Positions 1 through 10,248 of a stretch of 64,000 bases of DNA are shown here, in pieces. Position 1 is the first letter of the stretch. Each line of letters begins with the position of its first letter. The DNA is from Arthrobacter roseus (lineage in GTDB: Bacteria; Actinomycetota; Actinomycetes; Actinomycetales; Micrococcaceae). The stretch spans positions 434,001 to 498,000 of the forward strand of contig NZ_JAFBCU010000001.1 in assembly GCF_016907875.1 (NCBI RefSeq). The letters are read 5' to 3'. A program made the position numbers and the translations under genes. The notes beneath the pieces are model-generated. The model was not told where the DNA came from and ran no database searches. It saw only the letters and a program-made list of their open reading frames with translations.

Positions 1-953
1 ATGACGGCGTCGGCCTTTCCGTCCTGCAGGATCTGCTCCGCCTGCCGCGGCTCGGTGATGAGCCCGACGGCGCTGACCGGCAGCCCGCCGGTGCGGACGG
101 TTGCGGCGGCCTCCACCTGATAGCCGGGACCCACCGGAATCTTTGCCTTGACGTTGCCGCCGGTGGAGACATCGATCAGATCAGCTCCGGCGTCCTTCAG
201 CAGCGCTGCCGTGCGAGCTGATTCCTTGACGGTGATGCCGCCTTCGGTCCAGTCCGTTGCGGAGATCCGCACAAAGAGGGGCTTGTCTTTGGACCAGACC
301 TCCCGCACCGCGCGAGTGGTTTCGATGAGCAGCCTCGCACGGTTTTCATGGCTCCCGCCGTATTCGTCCGTGCGCTCATTGCTCAGTGGGGAGAGGAATT
401 CGTGCAGGAGATAGCCGTGAGCGGCGTGAAGTTCGACGACGTCGAACCCGGCTTCCAGCGATCGCCGGGCGGCGTCCGCGAAGAGACCAGGGAGGGCTTT
501 GATCTCATCGAGGCTGAGTTCGCGGGGCGCCTTGTAGCCGGGAAAGGGGACCGCGCTCGGCGCAACGGTGGTCCAGCCGCCGTCGTCGTTCGCTATGCTT
601 TCATGCCCGTCCCACGGCGCTGGCGTGGACGCTTTGCGGCCGGCATGGGCCAGCTGGACTCCGGCAGCCGCCCCGCGTGAGTGGATAAAGTCAACGGTTT
701 TCTTCCACTCACGGGTCTGCTCGTCATTCCAGATGCCCGTATCCGCTGGTGAGATACGCCCTTCGGGGACCACCGCCGTCGCCTCCGTCAAAACCAGTCC
801 AAAACCACCCGATGCGCGCGCGCCGAGATGCACAAGATGCCACTCATTCGGGACGCCGTCCACGGCGGAGTACTGGCACATGGGCGCCAGCCACACGCGA
901 TTACGGAACGTGAAGTTGCCAATGGTCAGCGGCTCGAAGAGCAAAGAGGTCAT
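1..953 (-). CDS. NADH:flavin oxidoreductase, Old Yellow Enzyme family (3' end outside window)
   Basis: Reads leftwards off the window edge; 317 codons are visible from the ATG at 951-953. The N-terminus (LFEPLTIGNFTFRNRV, then APMCQYSAVDG) is typical of the YqjM/xenobiotic-reductase branch of Old Yellow Enzymes, FMN TIM barrels that reduce activated C=C bonds with NAD(P)H. The substrate-anion binding pair HAAH is at His176/His179 and is followed by GYLLHEFLSPLSN. An FMN-contact stretch QLAHAGRKAS lies further upstream. No clear Shine-Dalgarno precedes the ATG. The visible part ends near the phosphate-binding region (PVSAVGLITEP), so perhaps 40-60 residues are missing. Substrate cannot be told from sequence. 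Confidence 0.9.
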   Translation of the reverse strand, partial: MTSLLFEPLTIGNFTFRNRVWLAPMCQYSAVDGVPNEWHLVHLGARASGGFGLVLTEATAVVPEGRISPADTGIWNDEQTREWKKTVDFIHSRGAAAGVQLAHAGRKASTPAPWDGHESIANDDGGWTTVAPSAVPFPGYKAPRELSLDEIKALPGLFADAARRSLEAGFDVVELHAAHGYLLHEFLSPLSNERTDEYGGSHENRARLLIETTRAVREVWSKDKPLFVRISATDWTEGGITVKESARTAALLKDAGADLIDVSTGGNVKAKIPVGPGYQVEAAATVRTGGLPVSAVGLITEPRQAEQILQDGKADAV

Positions 954-1065
954 AGTCCAAACCAACGCAGAGGGGTTGTTGGTTATGCCCGTGGAACTCG
1001 GTACGGCCTCAGAAATGCGGGGAGGGCCCTCGTCAAGTCTGTTTCGTCGCCGTTAGGATGGGCTC

Positions 1066-1348
1066 ATGACACTGAAGTTGGGCATGGTCACCATTGACAC
1101 TGAGGACGCCATGCCGCTCGCGGATTGGCGGGCTGCCCGTGATGCTGGCTTTCCAGAAGGTCGATAAACCTACCGCTGGCAAGAACAAAATCCACCTGGA
1201 TCTGGACGCGTCAGACCTCGACTCCGAGGTTGACCGTTTGGTCGCAGCCGGGGCGAGGCTCATCGAGCGGCGGGGTGACGAGAGCTTTCGATGGGTCACG
1301 TTCGCGGACCCTCAGGGCAACGAGTTTGACGTAGCCGAGCACGGCTGA
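1066..1348 (+). pseudogene. VOC (glyoxalase/bleomycin-resistance fold) protein, frameshifted with internal deletion
   Basis: The reading frame from the ATG at 1066 encodes a good VOC start (MTLKLGMVTIDTEDA...PLADW) but stops at TAA 1165-1167 after 33 codons. The rest of the protein, from GGLPVMLAFQKV through IHLDLDASDLDSEV to WVTFADPQGNEFDVAEHG, is in another frame and ends at 1348. In intact relatives about 20 residues usually lie between the ADWW-type segment and the LAFQKV segment; here the two are directly joined. That points to a small out-of-frame deletion near 1126-1130. A hexamer TAGGAT (1055-1060) five bases before the ATG suggests an originally leaderless mRNA. A TTG start at 1094 would open the second frame but gives an unrelated N-terminus. 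Confidence 0.75.
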
Positions 1349-1367
1349 GTACCGACTCAAACCGTGA

Positions 1368-2729
1368 TCAGGCTTCGTCCCGTCCCAGCTGGTGACGGAG
1401 CGACCCTTCAAGGTCGGGTTGCCGGAAACGATGGCCCGCGTGTTGGAGTTTGGTCGGCGTAACGTTTTGGCTGGCTTCGGCGAGTTCTTGTGAGCCTTCC
1501 TCCCCGAGTATCAACGTGGGCCCTGCGCTCGGCACAGGGAGCAGTGCTGGCCTTTTCAGGACACGGGCCAAAGTTTTCGCGTATTCCGAGTTACGTACCG
1601 GAGTGGGTGCCACGGCGTTGACTGGGCCTGAGAGTTCAGGGTCAAAGAGGGCTCGGTTGTAGATGTCGATGAGATCGTCAATATCGATCCAGGACAGCCA
1701 TTGTTTGCCGGTGGAGGTACGTCCGCCGAGGCCCAGAGAGAAGAGGGGCCGGAACAGTCGCAGGGTGCCACCACGGGGTGACTGCACTATGCCGGTGCGC
1801 ACATTCGTGACGCGGATACCAGCCTCTGTAGCCGGGCGAGTGGCATCTTCCCAGTCGGACACAACATTCGCGAGAAAACCGTCGCCGACTGAGCTGTCTT
1901 CGGTCAGAACCTCATCACCGCGTTGCGGCCCGTAGTAGCCAATGGCGGAGGCGGCCACCAGAATAAGCGGACCCGAGGGTGTTTTAGCTGCAAGCTCAGA
2001 GAGGAGCCGGGTCGGTTGAACCCGGCTTTCACGGACCGCTTTCTTATGTTCGCTGGTAAAGCGCCCAGCAATGGATTCGCCGGCAAGGTGCACAAGAGCG
2101 TCAATGTTCTCCAGCAAGGCTGGGTCCGGCTGCAGAGGATCCCACTGGCGCTCGTTAGGATTCTGAACCGGGTGCCGAACGAGACGAATCACCCGGTGTC
2201 CACCTGAGGTGAGGAACGCGCAGAGCGCCGTACCGACCAGGCCTGAAGATCCCGTCACAGCAATCGTCAATGGCTGTGCACCGTTTTCTTTTGCCCAACG
2301 GTGTGCTGAAAGGTCATCGGCAAGTTGTCGGTGCCGATATACGAACATCGGGCGTAACAACTTTAATCCGACGGGTGTTTCTACCCGGTCGATGATGCGC
2401 GTCCCTGCGCCGCCGTCGCATTCTGCAAATTCGTGCGTATGGCGCCATCGCAGGAGAGCCTTGACAGGCAGCGAGGTGATTCCGTTTGATGAGATGGTGT
2501 CCACGAACTGATGAGGTGGCCGGTACCCCTCCGGGTCATGCTGGGACACCCAGGTGAGGCCGCCAGGTAGAGAAAGTATGGCTTGGCCGTCTTTCAACGA
2601 CTCGCTCTCAGCGCGGAGGCTGACCGGCTGCCAAGGCGGTGACAGTCGCGTAAATGCTCCGGGCCGGGTGTGCCAGGCGAAAACTTCCTCAATAGGGGAG
2701 TTGACGGTACTGGAATGCGTGATTCCCAT
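1368..2729 (-). CDS. TIGR01777-family epimerase with N-terminal SRPBCC domain
   Basis: 453 residues. Residues 1-145 resemble an SRPBCC/polyketide-cyclase-like ligand-binding domain (starts MGITHSSTVNSPIEEVFAWH). From residue 153 an SDR Rossmann fold begins, with the nucleotide-binding GSSGLVG around residue 160. SDR landmarks follow: VHLAGESI, and AIGYYG containing the YxxxG-type region. This two-domain arrangement is common for TIGR01777 (YfcH-like) proteins in actinobacteria. Substrate and reaction are unknown for the family; a role as an NAD(P)-dependent epimerase or dehydratase is inferred from the fold only. It is transcribed away from the broken VOC gene, to which it is convergent. Confidence 0.85.
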   Translation of the reverse strand: MGITHSSTVNSPIEEVFAWHTRPGAFTRLSPPWQPVSLRAESESLKDGQAILSLPGGLTWVSQHDPEGYRPPHQFVDTISSNGITSLPVKALLRWRHTHEFAECDGGAGTRIIDRVETPVGLKLLRPMFVYRHRQLADDLSAHRWAKENGAQPLTIAVTGSSGLVGTALCAFLTSGGHRVIRLVRHPVQNPNERQWDPLQPDPALLENIDALVHLAGESIAGRFTSEHKKAVRESRVQPTRLLSELAAKTPSGPLILVAASAIGYYGPQRGDEVLTEDSSVGDGFLANVVSDWEDATRPATEAGIRVTNVRTGIVQSPRGGTLRLFRPLFSLGLGGRTSTGKQWLSWIDIDDLIDIYNRALFDPELSGPVNAVAPTPVRNSEYAKTLARVLKRPALLPVPSAGPTLILGEEGSQELAEASQNVTPTKLQHAGHRFRQPDLEGSLRHQLGRDEA

Positions 2730-2820
2730 GTGCCGACTCTAGTCCCAACTCCGCAGGTGTGCCTACGTCTGCGTGGGCCTGTGTAGCAGGGCACGCAAAT
2801 GAATCGTGCTCGGCGGTGTG

Positions 2821-3282
2821 TCAGTCCAGGCAGAACTCGTTGCCCTCGGGATCCGCCATGACGATGAAACCGGTGTTCATGGGAAGGTCAGGCTCGTGCC
2901 GCTGCAGCCTCGTCGCTCCTAGCGCGACCAGCCGTTCGCACTCTGCTTCGAATGCTGCCATCCGCTCGCTTCCTTGAAGGCCCGGAGCTGCTCGGATATC
3001 GAGGTGAAGCCGATTTTTGGCCACCTTGACTTCAGGCACTTGTTGGAAAAATAGCCGAGGGCCGCACTTTTCTGGGTCTTCGAGTGCTGAACTTGAGTTG
3101 CGGAGCTGTTTTGGGACGCCGGCTTGCTCCAGGAAGGTCGCCCACGCGGCCAGTGGATCCGTGCCTTCGGGTAAGTCCGCTCCGGGTGGAAACGGGTGGA
3201 CATAGCCCAGCGCATCTCGCCAGAAAATCGAAAGTGTCAGGGGGTCGTGGCAGTCGAACGTGACTTGGAATTCGCGGCTCAT
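2821..3282 (-). CDS. VOC family protein
   Basis: 153 residues. Two beta-alpha-beta-beta-beta halves can be followed: FQVTFDCHDPLTLSIFWRDALG at the N-terminus and KNRLHLDIRA...ADPEGNEFCLD at the C-terminus. This is the glyoxalase-like 'Glyoxalase_6' pattern seen in many actinobacterial VOC proteins. The candidate metal or ligand residues are the His in the first strand, His in LHLDI and the Glu in DPEGNEF. The gene ends 30 nt downstream of, and is on the same strand as, the TetR gene, so the two may be one transcript. Function (resistance, dioxygenase, lyase) cannot be assigned. Confidence 0.85.
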   Translation of the reverse strand: MSREFQVTFDCHDPLTLSIFWRDALGYVHPFPPGADLPEGTDPLAAWATFLEQAGVPKQLRNSSSALEDPEKCGPRLFFQQVPEVKVAKNRLHLDIRAAPGLQGSERMAAFEAECERLVALGATRLQRHEPDLPMNTGFIVMADPEGNEFCLD

Positions 3283-3312
3283 ATATTTGATCCTGTGTAG
3301 GTCTGTGGTCGG

Positions 3313-3897
3313 TTAAAGCATCGCCAGGTAGGCGTCCAGCGCCTCAATCTGTTGCGCGGGAGAGAATTCTGCCGGATAGAGAACCGCCATAACCTGGGCT
3401 CCCATGGTGGTCGATAGAAGATGACGGACAACCTGAATGTCCACAATCGGCTTGGTGATGATTCCCTCGTCGCGGGCCTGTTGTAGATAACCCAGCATGC
3501 GTGTCCGCCACTGATTCATGTCCTGCGCGTGCTGTTCTGCCTTCTCCGGGTCAGTCAGAGCCTTCTGCCAGAACGGGACCACGATTCTCGCTTCAAGGAT
3601 GCGGTCCTCATCCAGGGGAAGCACCTCGTGGCAGAAAGCACGCAGTGCCGCCAGACCCGACAGGTCTTTGGTGCTTCTCTCCGTCCTCTCATTGGTCAAG
3701 TTGAAGACGTGCTGAAATGACGCCGCCAAAAGATCGTCCTTGGAGGCGAAGTAGGGCTTAAGGGCGCCGTTGGCGAATCCTGCGTGGCTTGCTATTTCCC
3801 GCATGGTGGCACCATCGATACCGCTTTGAGCGATGACCCGCCAGGTGACTTCGACGAGTTCAAGACGCCGCGCATCATGGTCGACTACTTTCGGCAC
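3313..3897 (-). CDS. TetR/AcrR-family transcriptional regulator
   Basis: 194 residues with an N-terminal helix-turn-helix (about residues 10-56: RLELVEVTWRVIAQSGIDGA, then MREIASHAGFANGALKPYF). The pattern is TetR/BetI-like. The remaining about 135 residues form the usual all-helical effector-binding and dimerisation domain, of unknown ligand. It is divergent from the copper amine oxidase gene across 141 bp that contain a promoter-like sequence and an inverted repeat (see 3950-3996). The natural inference is that it represses the amine oxidase/permease pair and senses an amine or aldehyde, but this is not shown by the sequence. Confidence 0.9.
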   Translation of the reverse strand: MPKVVDHDARRLELVEVTWRVIAQSGIDGATMREIASHAGFANGALKPYFASKDDLLAASFQHVFNLTNERTERSTKDLSGLAALRAFCHEVLPLDEDRILEARIVVPFWQKALTDPEKAEQHAQDMNQWRTRMLGYLQQARDEGIITKPIVDIQVVRHLLSTTMGAQVMAVLYPAEFSPAQQIEALDAYLAML

Positions 3898-3949
3898 CGT
3901 ACCTCGACTTTCAGATCTTTTTTCGATTTTCCTAGCCAGCCCAGCTTAC

Positions 3950-3996
3950 TTGTGGTTATGATTCTCCGAACGTAGAAAATAAATGTGAGAAACATT
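3950..3996 (+). promoter_or_regulatory. Candidate promoter and operator between tetR and amine oxidase
   Basis: On the + strand TTGTGG (3950-3955) is followed after 17 nt by TAGAAA (3973-3978), an acceptable -35/-10 pair. Three bases downstream lies the inverted repeat AATGT (3982-3986) - GAGAA - ACATT (3992-3996). A perfect short palindrome touching the -10 region in a tetR-divergent gap is where a TetR operator would be expected. The arms are only 5 bp, so chance is possible. Confidence 0.4.
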
Positions 3997-4038
3997 ACAT
4001 AGCGCTGTGATGCACGACTCAAACCTAGGGAGGCAGTG

Positions 4039-5997
4039 ATGTCAGTTATTCCTGACACCAGCCAGTCAACGCAAGCAATGCTCAGCCGAGACGAACTCAT
4101 AGCGGCACGAGAACTTCTGCAAGAGGCCGGGTACGTTGAAGCTGACACTCGCTTCGCATACCTCGGAATACTCGAGCAGCAACGCCGCAGCACCCGCCGA
4201 GAAAGCTCTGGCAGCGACCACGCCGAGACTCACCAGGAGGAGCGCCGAGTCCGTGCTCTCCTTCACGACATTGGTGGCGGACACCCCCGGGATGTCATCG
4301 TGTCATTGACTAAGGGCGCGGTGGAGTCCGTGGTCGAGTTGGATACGAAAGACACCGGCGAACTACCCGTCCTTGATGAAGACTTCGAGGCCGTGGAACA
4401 GATTCTTTCCACGAATGAGGAATGGCTTGCTGCCCTGGCACGACGAGACCTTGACGTAGCAAAGGTGCGCGTTGCACCACTGTCAGCGGGCGTTTTCGAG
4501 TACCCAGAGGAGAAGGGTCGGCGGATCCTGCGAGGGCTTGCCTTCGTGCAGGAATTCGAAGAGGACAGTGCGTGGGCTCACCCGGTGGACGGCTTGGTCG
4601 CATATGTCGATACTGTCAATCGGTCGGTCGACAAGGTGCTCGACTTTGGATCAGTGCCGATACCCCCGGAGAGTGGCAACTTCACTGATCCTGACGTCAC
4701 CGGGCCTCTGCGGACCAGCCAGAAGCCCATCAGTATCACCCAACCGGAGGGCGTCAGCTTCACGGTTGAAGGCAACCACCTTGAATGGGAGAAATGGAAC
4801 TTCGACGTCGGCTTCGACGCCAGAGAAGGTCTCATCCTGCACAACATCGCCTTCCGTGATGGTGAGAAAAACCGTTCCATCATTAACAGGGCATCGATTG
4901 CCGAGATGGTTGTCCCCTACGGCGACCCCTCACCGGTGCGATCCTGGCAGAATTACTTCGACACCGGGGAATACCTGGTGGGCCGCTACGCCAATTCACT
5001 TGAGCTCGGCTGCGATTGCCTCGGTGAGATCACCTATCTCAGTCCTGTCATAGCCGATGAGCTCGGCAACCCACAGGAGATCCGCAACGGCATCTGCATT
5101 CATGAGGAAGATGCAGGCATCCTTGCCAAGCACAGCGACCTCTGGTCCGGAGTGGACTACACCCGCCGCAACCGCCGGCTGGTCATCTCCTTCTTCACAA
5201 CTGTTGGCAACTATGACTACGGCTTCTACTGGTACCTCTATCTCGACGGGACCATAGAGTTCGAGGCCAAGGCCACCGGCGTTGTCTTCACTAGCGCGTA
5301 TACCGGCAACGACGACTATGCCTCCGAAATGGCGCCAGGCCTCGGCGCCCCGTACCACCAGCACCTCTTCTGTGCACGGCTTGATATGGCTGTCGATGGT
5401 CTGGCGAACCGGGTCGAGGAGGAGGAAGTTCTCCGGGTGCCGATCTCGGAATCGAATCCGCGCGGAAACGCTTTCTCCCGCAAACGCACCGTCGTGAGCA
5501 CCGAATCCGAGGGTCTGCGGACGGCTGATCAGTCGAAGGGTCGCATCTGGCGTGTTTCCAACCCAGACGCGAAAAATCGGCTGGGCGAATCAGTGGCCTA
5601 CAACCTCTACCCAGCCGGGCTGCCAGCGCTACTGGCCGACGACGAGTCGTCGATCGCTCGACGCGCGGCGTTTGCCACCAAGGATCTCTGGGTGACCCGC
5701 TACGCGGAAACGGAACGCTACCCGGCAGGCGACTTTGTGAATCAGCACAGTGGAGGGTCCGGCCTTCCTGAATACGTGCAGCAGGATCGCGACGTCGATG
5801 GCCAGGACATCGTTCTGTGGCACAGCTTCGGGCTCACTCACTACCCGCGGACCGAGGACTGGCCGATCATGCCTGTCGATACCGTCGGCTTCAAGCTCAA
5901 GCCGTCCGGCTTCTTCGACCGCAATCCCACACTCGATGTTCCGCCGTCGTCCAGTGGCGAGTGCCACACCGAAGATGACGGGGGCGGTTGCCACTAA
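4039..5997 (+). CDS. Primary-amine oxidase (copper/topaquinone)
   Basis: 652 residues from the ATG at 4039, which sits 5 nt after AGGGAGG; an in-frame GTG at 4036 is too close to that site. It oxidises primary amines to aldehydes with release of NH3 and H2O2. The cofactor motif NYDY gives the topaquinone precursor Tyr392. Copper ligands are His440 and His442 (YHQHLF) and His601 ([12 protein letters not shown]). The catalytic base is Asp308 ([10 protein letters not shown]). All four sit 9-10 residues after their counterparts in the Arthrobacter globiformis phenylethylamine oxidase, as I remember its numbering (Tyr382, His431/433/592, Asp298). No signal peptide is seen, so it is probably cytoplasmic. 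The C-terminus is an odd Cys/His tail ([13 protein letters not shown]). The next gene is an APC permease, consistent with amine uptake and catabolism. Confidence 0.97.
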   Translation: MSVIPDTSQSTQAMLSRDELIAARELLQEAGYVEADTRFAYLGILEQQRRSTRRESSGSDHAETHQEERRVRALLHDIGGGHPRDVIVSLTKGAVESVVELDTKDTGELPVLDEDFEAVEQILSTNEEWLAALARRDLDVAKVRVAPLSAGVFEYPEEKGRRILRGLAFVQEFEEDSAWAHPVDGLVAYVDTVNRSVDKVLDFGSVPIPPESGNFTDPDVTGPLRTSQKPISITQPEGVSFTVEGNHLEWEKWNFDVGFDAREGLILHNIAFRDGEKNRSIINRASIAEMVVPYGDPSPVRSWQNYFDTGEYLVGRYANSLELGCDCLGEITYLSPVIADELGNPQEIRNGICIHEEDAGILAKHSDLWSGVDYTRRNRRLVISFFTTVGNYDYGFYWYLYLDGTIEFEAKATGVVFTSAYTGNDDYASEMAPGLGAPYHQHLFCARLDMAVDGLANRVEEEEVLRVPISESNPRGNAFSRKRTVVSTESEGLRTADQSKGRIWRVSNPDAKNRLGESVAYNLYPAGLPALLADDESSIARRAAFATKDLWVTRYAETERYPAGDFVNQHSGGSGLPEYVQQDRDVDGQDIVLWHSFGLTHYPRTEDWPIMPVDTVGFKLKPSGFFDRNPTLDVPPSSSGECHTEDDGGGCH

Positions 5998-6115
5998 TCG
6001 GGCCCATGCGCCATCGGGGCATACACCCAGACCACGGACGTCTGGACGCACTACGACAATTCACCACAGGCACTCGCGCCTTTTGCCGCATTTAGCTCAA
6101 TGAGGGAGTAGCAAT

Positions 6116-7630
6116 ATGGAGAAAGTAATGGATCCTTCCGAGGAATCCACGACCGAGCTGCGCCGAGGCAGGCTCGGCGTTATCGGCGTCGTCTTCTTCG
6201 TCGTGGCCGCCGCCGCACCACTGGTTGGCATGACGGGGGCCGTGCCGATCGCCATCGTTCTGGGTAATGGGGCGGCAGCACCAGGCGCCTACCTCGCCGT
6301 CGGGCTAACGCTGCTGCTCTTCAGCGTTGGCTACGCGGCGATGAGCCAACGGGTGACGAATGCGGGGGCATTCTTCGCCTACATTGGCAGAGGGTTGGGT
6401 AAAAACCTCAGTCTAGGCTCGGCATTCGTGTCATTGATCGCCTATATTTCCATTCAATTGGCCATTTTTGGCTTCTTTGGTGGTCTGATGGCTGGTCAGA
6501 TGGGGGCACTTGGCCTTGAGCTGCCATGGTGGCTGTGGTCCTTGATTGCGTGGGCTATTGTCACAGTCCTGTCCCTGGCCAGTGTGGATGTCGGTGCGAA
6601 AGTACTGGGCATCCTGATGCTGCTCGAGGTGTTGTCGTTGGTGATCACCGCCGTTGCGATTCTGATCGACGGCGGCCCAGAGGGCTACAACTTTGCCGCC
6701 TCGTTCTCGCCGTCGGCCATCCTCGCGGGTGGATTGGCCGGTTCCGCCGGCATCGCCTTTGCCTTCGCCTTTGCGTCTTTTATCGGGTTCGAAGCGACGG
6801 CCATTTATGGCGAAGAATCGAAAAATCCCAAGCGCGTTGTTCCCCGTGCCACCTATCTTGCCGTTGGGTTGATTACCGCACTGTTCGCCATGACTGCTTT
6901 CGCGCTGGTGACAGGTATGGGCGCATCAACGGTGGTGGAAGCGACGGTGGAGTATTCGACCGTCGACGGCGTTCCGCTCGCCGATCCTGCCGCCGTACTG
7001 TTCGCGTTGGCTACCGACTATGTTGGCGGGTGGATGGCAACCGTCATGAGCGTTCTTGTGCTTTCCAGCCTGTTCGCGGGCCTGCTGGCTTTCCAGAATG
7101 CAGCTAGCCGCTACGTGTTTGCCCTCGGTCGCGGAGGCGTGCTTCCGGGCCGACTCGGTTCGGTGAATGCCCAGGGAGCCCCGCAACGAGCATCATTGAC
7201 GACGTCGGTCATCACCGGTGTGGTGATCTTGGTCTTCACGCTGTTCCAGCTGGAGCCTATTCTGAACATGTTCTACTGGTTCAGCGGGCTGGCTGTTGTC
7301 GCCATCGTGCTGATCGAAGCGCTGGTGTGTATCGCAGTTGTTGTCTTCTTCCGCGCAAATAAAGGCGAGGAGGGAATCTTCACGACCATAATCGCACCTG
7401 TGCTGGCGTTCATCGGTTTGCTCATTGGTGAGTACCTGTTGATGTCCAGGTTCGGGCTGCTGGCTGGAACCACCGCTGAGGGCGTCGACCCTTCGGTGAC
7501 CTCATGGGGACTGAGCCCACTCGGCTGGTTCCTGATCGCACTGCCGTTCATTGTGCTACTGGCCGGATACCTGTTCTCCAGGTTTGCCGGACAAGTAAAT
7601 GACGACTTCATCCGCGACGAATTGTCATAG
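6116..7630 (+). CDS. APC-family amino acid/polyamine permease
   Basis: 504 residues, about 12 hydrophobic segments, with a hydrophilic N-terminus rich in Glu. The start has GAGGGAG 7 nt upstream. TM1 carries the APC unwound-helix pattern ([19 protein letters not shown]), and the TM6 region [23 protein letters not shown] is the classic APC consensus. It lies 118 nt after the amine oxidase on the same strand with no obvious terminator between, so the two are probably co-transcribed. From context the cargo may be the primary amine oxidised by its neighbour; the sequence alone does not define it. Confidence 0.9.
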   Translation: MEKVMDPSEESTTELRRGRLGVIGVVFFVVAAAAPLVGMTGAVPIAIVLGNGAAAPGAYLAVGLTLLLFSVGYAAMSQRVTNAGAFFAYIGRGLGKNLSLGSAFVSLIAYISIQLAIFGFFGGLMAGQMGALGLELPWWLWSLIAWAIVTVLSLASVDVGAKVLGILMLLEVLSLVITAVAILIDGGPEGYNFAASFSPSAILAGGLAGSAGIAFAFAFASFIGFEATAIYGEESKNPKRVVPRATYLAVGLITALFAMTAFALVTGMGASTVVEATVEYSTVDGVPLADPAAVLFALATDYVGGWMATVMSVLVLSSLFAGLLAFQNAASRYVFALGRGGVLPGRLGSVNAQGAPQRASLTTSVITGVVILVFTLFQLEPILNMFYWFSGLAVVAIVLIEALVCIAVVVFFRANKGEEGIFTTIIAPVLAFIGLLIGEYLLMSRFGLLAGTTAEGVDPSVTSWGLSPLGWFLIALPFIVLLAGYLFSRFAGQVNDDFIRDELS

Positions 7631-7674
7631 ACTCTCGCAGGGGGGAGCGTCAAGGGGTGGCGCCCACGAGCTTT

Positions 7675-7689
7675 CCCAGTAAAACTGGG
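7675..7689 (+). repeat. Short perfect hairpin before ligD start
   Basis: CCCAGT (7675-7680) and ACTGGG (7684-7689) form a 6-bp stem with an AAA loop, ending 3 nt before the preferred ATG at 7693. It would lie in the leader of the ligD message. There is no following T-run, so it is not a normal terminator. It could hinder ribosome entry. Confidence 0.4.
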
Positions 7690-7692
7690 CCT

Positions 7693-10215
7693 ATGGCGAC
7701 GTCGGACCGTAAACAGCAGAACGTGACCGTGGACGGTCACAAAATTAGGCTAACCAGTCTGGATAAAGTGCTGTATCCGGAAACGGGCGATACCAAGGCC
7801 GATGTGCTGTCCTACTTCGCCGGCATCGCCGAGCACCTGATCCGTCATGCGCGCAACCGTCCCGTGACGCGCAAACGCTGGGTCAACGGGGTAGGCACTC
7901 CGGAGAAGCCAGGACAAGTGTTCTTCCAGAAGAATTTGGACGAATCGGCGCCGAACTGGGTGAAGAGTTTCCCCATCGAGCACAAGGACCACACCAACGA
8001 CTATCCGGTCCTGAATGACCTCGCGACGCTGACCTGGCTGGGGCAGATTGCGGCTCTCGAAATCCACGTCCCGCAGTGGCAGTTCGGGCCGCGGGGCAAG
8101 ATCAACAATCCCGACCGCTTGGTGCTTGATCTCGATCCGGGGGAGGGGGCTGGACTTGCGGAGTGCGCCGAAGTGGCCCGGCACGCGCGCAGCATCCTGC
8201 TGGACATGGGTCTGGATCCCCGGCCGGTCACCTCGGGTTCCAAGGGGATTCATCTTTATGCCGCGCTGGACCGCAAGCAAACAGCGGAGCAGGTGTCCGC
8301 CGTCGCGCATGAACTGGCGCGCGCAATGGAAGCTGACCATCCGGAGCTGGCGGTCAGCGATATGAAGAAGACTCTGCGCAAGGGCAAGGTTCTCGTGGAC
8401 TGGTCGCAGAACAACCCCAACAAAACTACCGTTACCCCCTATTCGCTGCGTGGCCGGTTCCGCCCCATGGTTGCCGCGCCGCGAACGTGGGATGAGCTCG
8501 ATGACCCGAATCTAAACCAGCTCGACTACGAACAGGTGCTCGAACGGGTGGAGAAGGACGGCGACCTACTGGAGGGCATGGCGGCCGGAACCATGGAAGA
8601 GGACTCGCTCGACGACGCCGTGCAGGAGGCGCTACCCACCGACCGCCTGAGTAAATACCGGTCCATGCGAGACGCCGCGAAAACGCCGGAACCGGTTCCG
8701 GAGGCGGTGAATATGCACGACGACGAGTCGTTGCCCACGTTCGTCGTCCAGGAACATCACGCCTCGAACCTGCACTACGATTTTCGGCTGGAGCACGACG
8801 GCGTTCTGGTGTCCTGGGCGGTACCCAAGGGGCCGCCGTCGACGTCGGGCAAGAATCATCTGGCAGTGCAGACTGAGGATCATCCCCTGGAATACGGAAC
8901 ATTCGAGGGGAGTATTCCCAAAGGAGAATATGGTGCGGGCGAGGTCTACATCTGGGATCACGGCACCTATGAGAAAGAGAAGTGGCGCGAGGGCAAGGAA
9001 GTCATTTGCGTTGTTCACGGACAGCCCGACGGCGGCCTAGCAAAAGCCGGCTCGAGTGTGCGGAGATACGCCCTCATCCACACCGGCGGTGGCTCGTCCA
9101 AGAATGGAGGCAAAAGTGGCGAGAAGAATTGGCTCATTCACTTGATGAAAGACCAACCGGGCAAAACCGGAACGGGAGCGTCGCGTCCGCGGGCCACCGT
9201 GGGGATCGGCAAGGACACCAACCCGGACGAAGGGAAGTTGCCCTCGATCGAACCCATGCTGGCCAGCCTGGGCTCCGCTGCGGATGTTACCGACGAGGAT
9301 GACTGGGCGTTTGAGATGAAGTGGGACGGTATCCGCGCCATCGCGAACGTCACTCCCGGCGGAGTGAAGCTCATCAGCCGCAACGGCAACGACCTGACCG
9401 CTACTTACCCGGAACTCGCGGACCTCGGCCAACACGTCAGCGCAAAACAAGCGGTCCTCGACGGCGAGCTCGTGGCTCTCAATAAGGCGGGACGGCCGGA
9501 CTTCGGCCTGCTGCAAAAACGGATGAAGCTCACTAAGAAGGTTGAGATCGAGGCGGCTGCACGTAAGACTCCTGTGCATTTCATGGTGTTTGATCTGCTG
9601 CACCTGGATGGGCAGTCGACGCTTGCCTTGGAGTATTGCCAGCGCCGCGAAATACTGGAACAAGCGGTCGAAGCCACGGACGACTCTCACGTGCAGGTGC
9701 CCCCGGACATGGATGTTGCGCTTGCCGACGCAATCCAATCCAGTAAGGATCTGGAGCTGGAAGGCATCATGGCCAAACGAGTCGACAGCACGTATAGCCA
9801 GGGACGACGATCAAGGAGTTGGGTGAAGATCAAGAATCAGCTCACGCAGGAGGTAGTGGTCGTCGGTTGGAGGCCTGGTAAAGGTGCGCGGGAGCGAAAG
9901 GTCGGCTCGTTGCTGGTTGCGATTCCTGACGGTGTCGAGCTCCGGTATGTGGGCCGAGTGGGCTCGGGGCTCTCGGATAAGGAACGTGCCGAAGTGGGTG
10001 CCCGTCTGAAGAAGATGTCGAGGAAAACCCCTCCGCTCGACGACGTCCCCACCGCAGATGCCAAGGACGCGCAATGGGTGCGGCCGGCGCTTGTCGGTGA
10101 AGTGCAGTACTCGGAAAGGACTGACGGCGGTAAGCTCCGCCATCCGGTATGGCGCGGGTGGCGGCCGGACAAGAAGCCGTCCGACGTCGTCGTCGAACAG
10201 GTGCCGGAAACGTGA
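7693..10215 (+). CDS. ligD: Multifunctional DNA ligase D (polymerase - phosphoesterase - ATP-dependent ligase)
   Basis: 840 residues from the ATG at 7693. Domain order is as in mycobacterial LigD. The primase-polymerase domain is about residues 15-280, with metal-binding DLD at Asp146/Asp148. The 3'-phosphoesterase domain is about 345-480 ([31 protein letters not shown]). The ATP ligase is about 520-835, with the adenylated lysine Lys543 in EMKWDG. In the family, LigD repairs double-strand breaks by end joining with Ku. No ku gene is in the window although the two are often adjacent. An in-frame GTG at 7657 with AGGGGGGAG upstream would add 12 residues ([12 protein letters not shown]) not expected for the family, hence the 7693 choice; this is not certain. 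Confidence 0.95.
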   Translation: MATSDRKQQNVTVDGHKIRLTSLDKVLYPETGDTKADVLSYFAGIAEHLIRHARNRPVTRKRWVNGVGTPEKPGQVFFQKNLDESAPNWVKSFPIEHKDHTNDYPVLNDLATLTWLGQIAALEIHVPQWQFGPRGKINNPDRLVLDLDPGEGAGLAECAEVARHARSILLDMGLDPRPVTSGSKGIHLYAALDRKQTAEQVSAVAHELARAMEADHPELAVSDMKKTLRKGKVLVDWSQNNPNKTTVTPYSLRGRFRPMVAAPRTWDELDDPNLNQLDYEQVLERVEKDGDLLEGMAAGTMEEDSLDDAVQEALPTDRLSKYRSMRDAAKTPEPVPEAVNMHDDESLPTFVVQEHHASNLHYDFRLEHDGVLVSWAVPKGPPSTSGKNHLAVQTEDHPLEYGTFEGSIPKGEYGAGEVYIWDHGTYEKEKWREGKEVICVVHGQPDGGLAKAGSSVRRYALIHTGGGSSKNGGKSGEKNWLIHLMKDQPGKTGTGASRPRATVGIGKDTNPDEGKLPSIEPMLASLGSAADVTDEDDWAFEMKWDGIRAIANVTPGGVKLISRNGNDLTATYPELADLGQHVSAKQAVLDGELVALNKAGRPDFGLLQKRMKLTKKVEIEAAARKTPVHFMVFDLLHLDGQSTLALEYCQRREILEQAVEATDDSHVQVPPDMDVALADAIQSSKDLELEGIMAKRVDSTYSQGRRSRSWVKIKNQLTQEVVVVGWRPGKGARERKVGSLLVAIPDGVELRYVGRVGSGLSDKERAEVGARLKKMSRKTPPLDDVPTADAKDAQWVRPALVGEVQYSERTDGGKLRHPVWRGWRPDKKPSDVVVEQVPET

Positions 10216-10248
10216 ATAATTTTTCGCAGCGTAATCAAGGAGGACGGC

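Noticed and set aside
7273-7740. 155-codon minus-strand ORF between the APC permease and ligD
   Set aside because: It spans the end of the permease and the start of ligD in antisense, with no motif or ribosome site.
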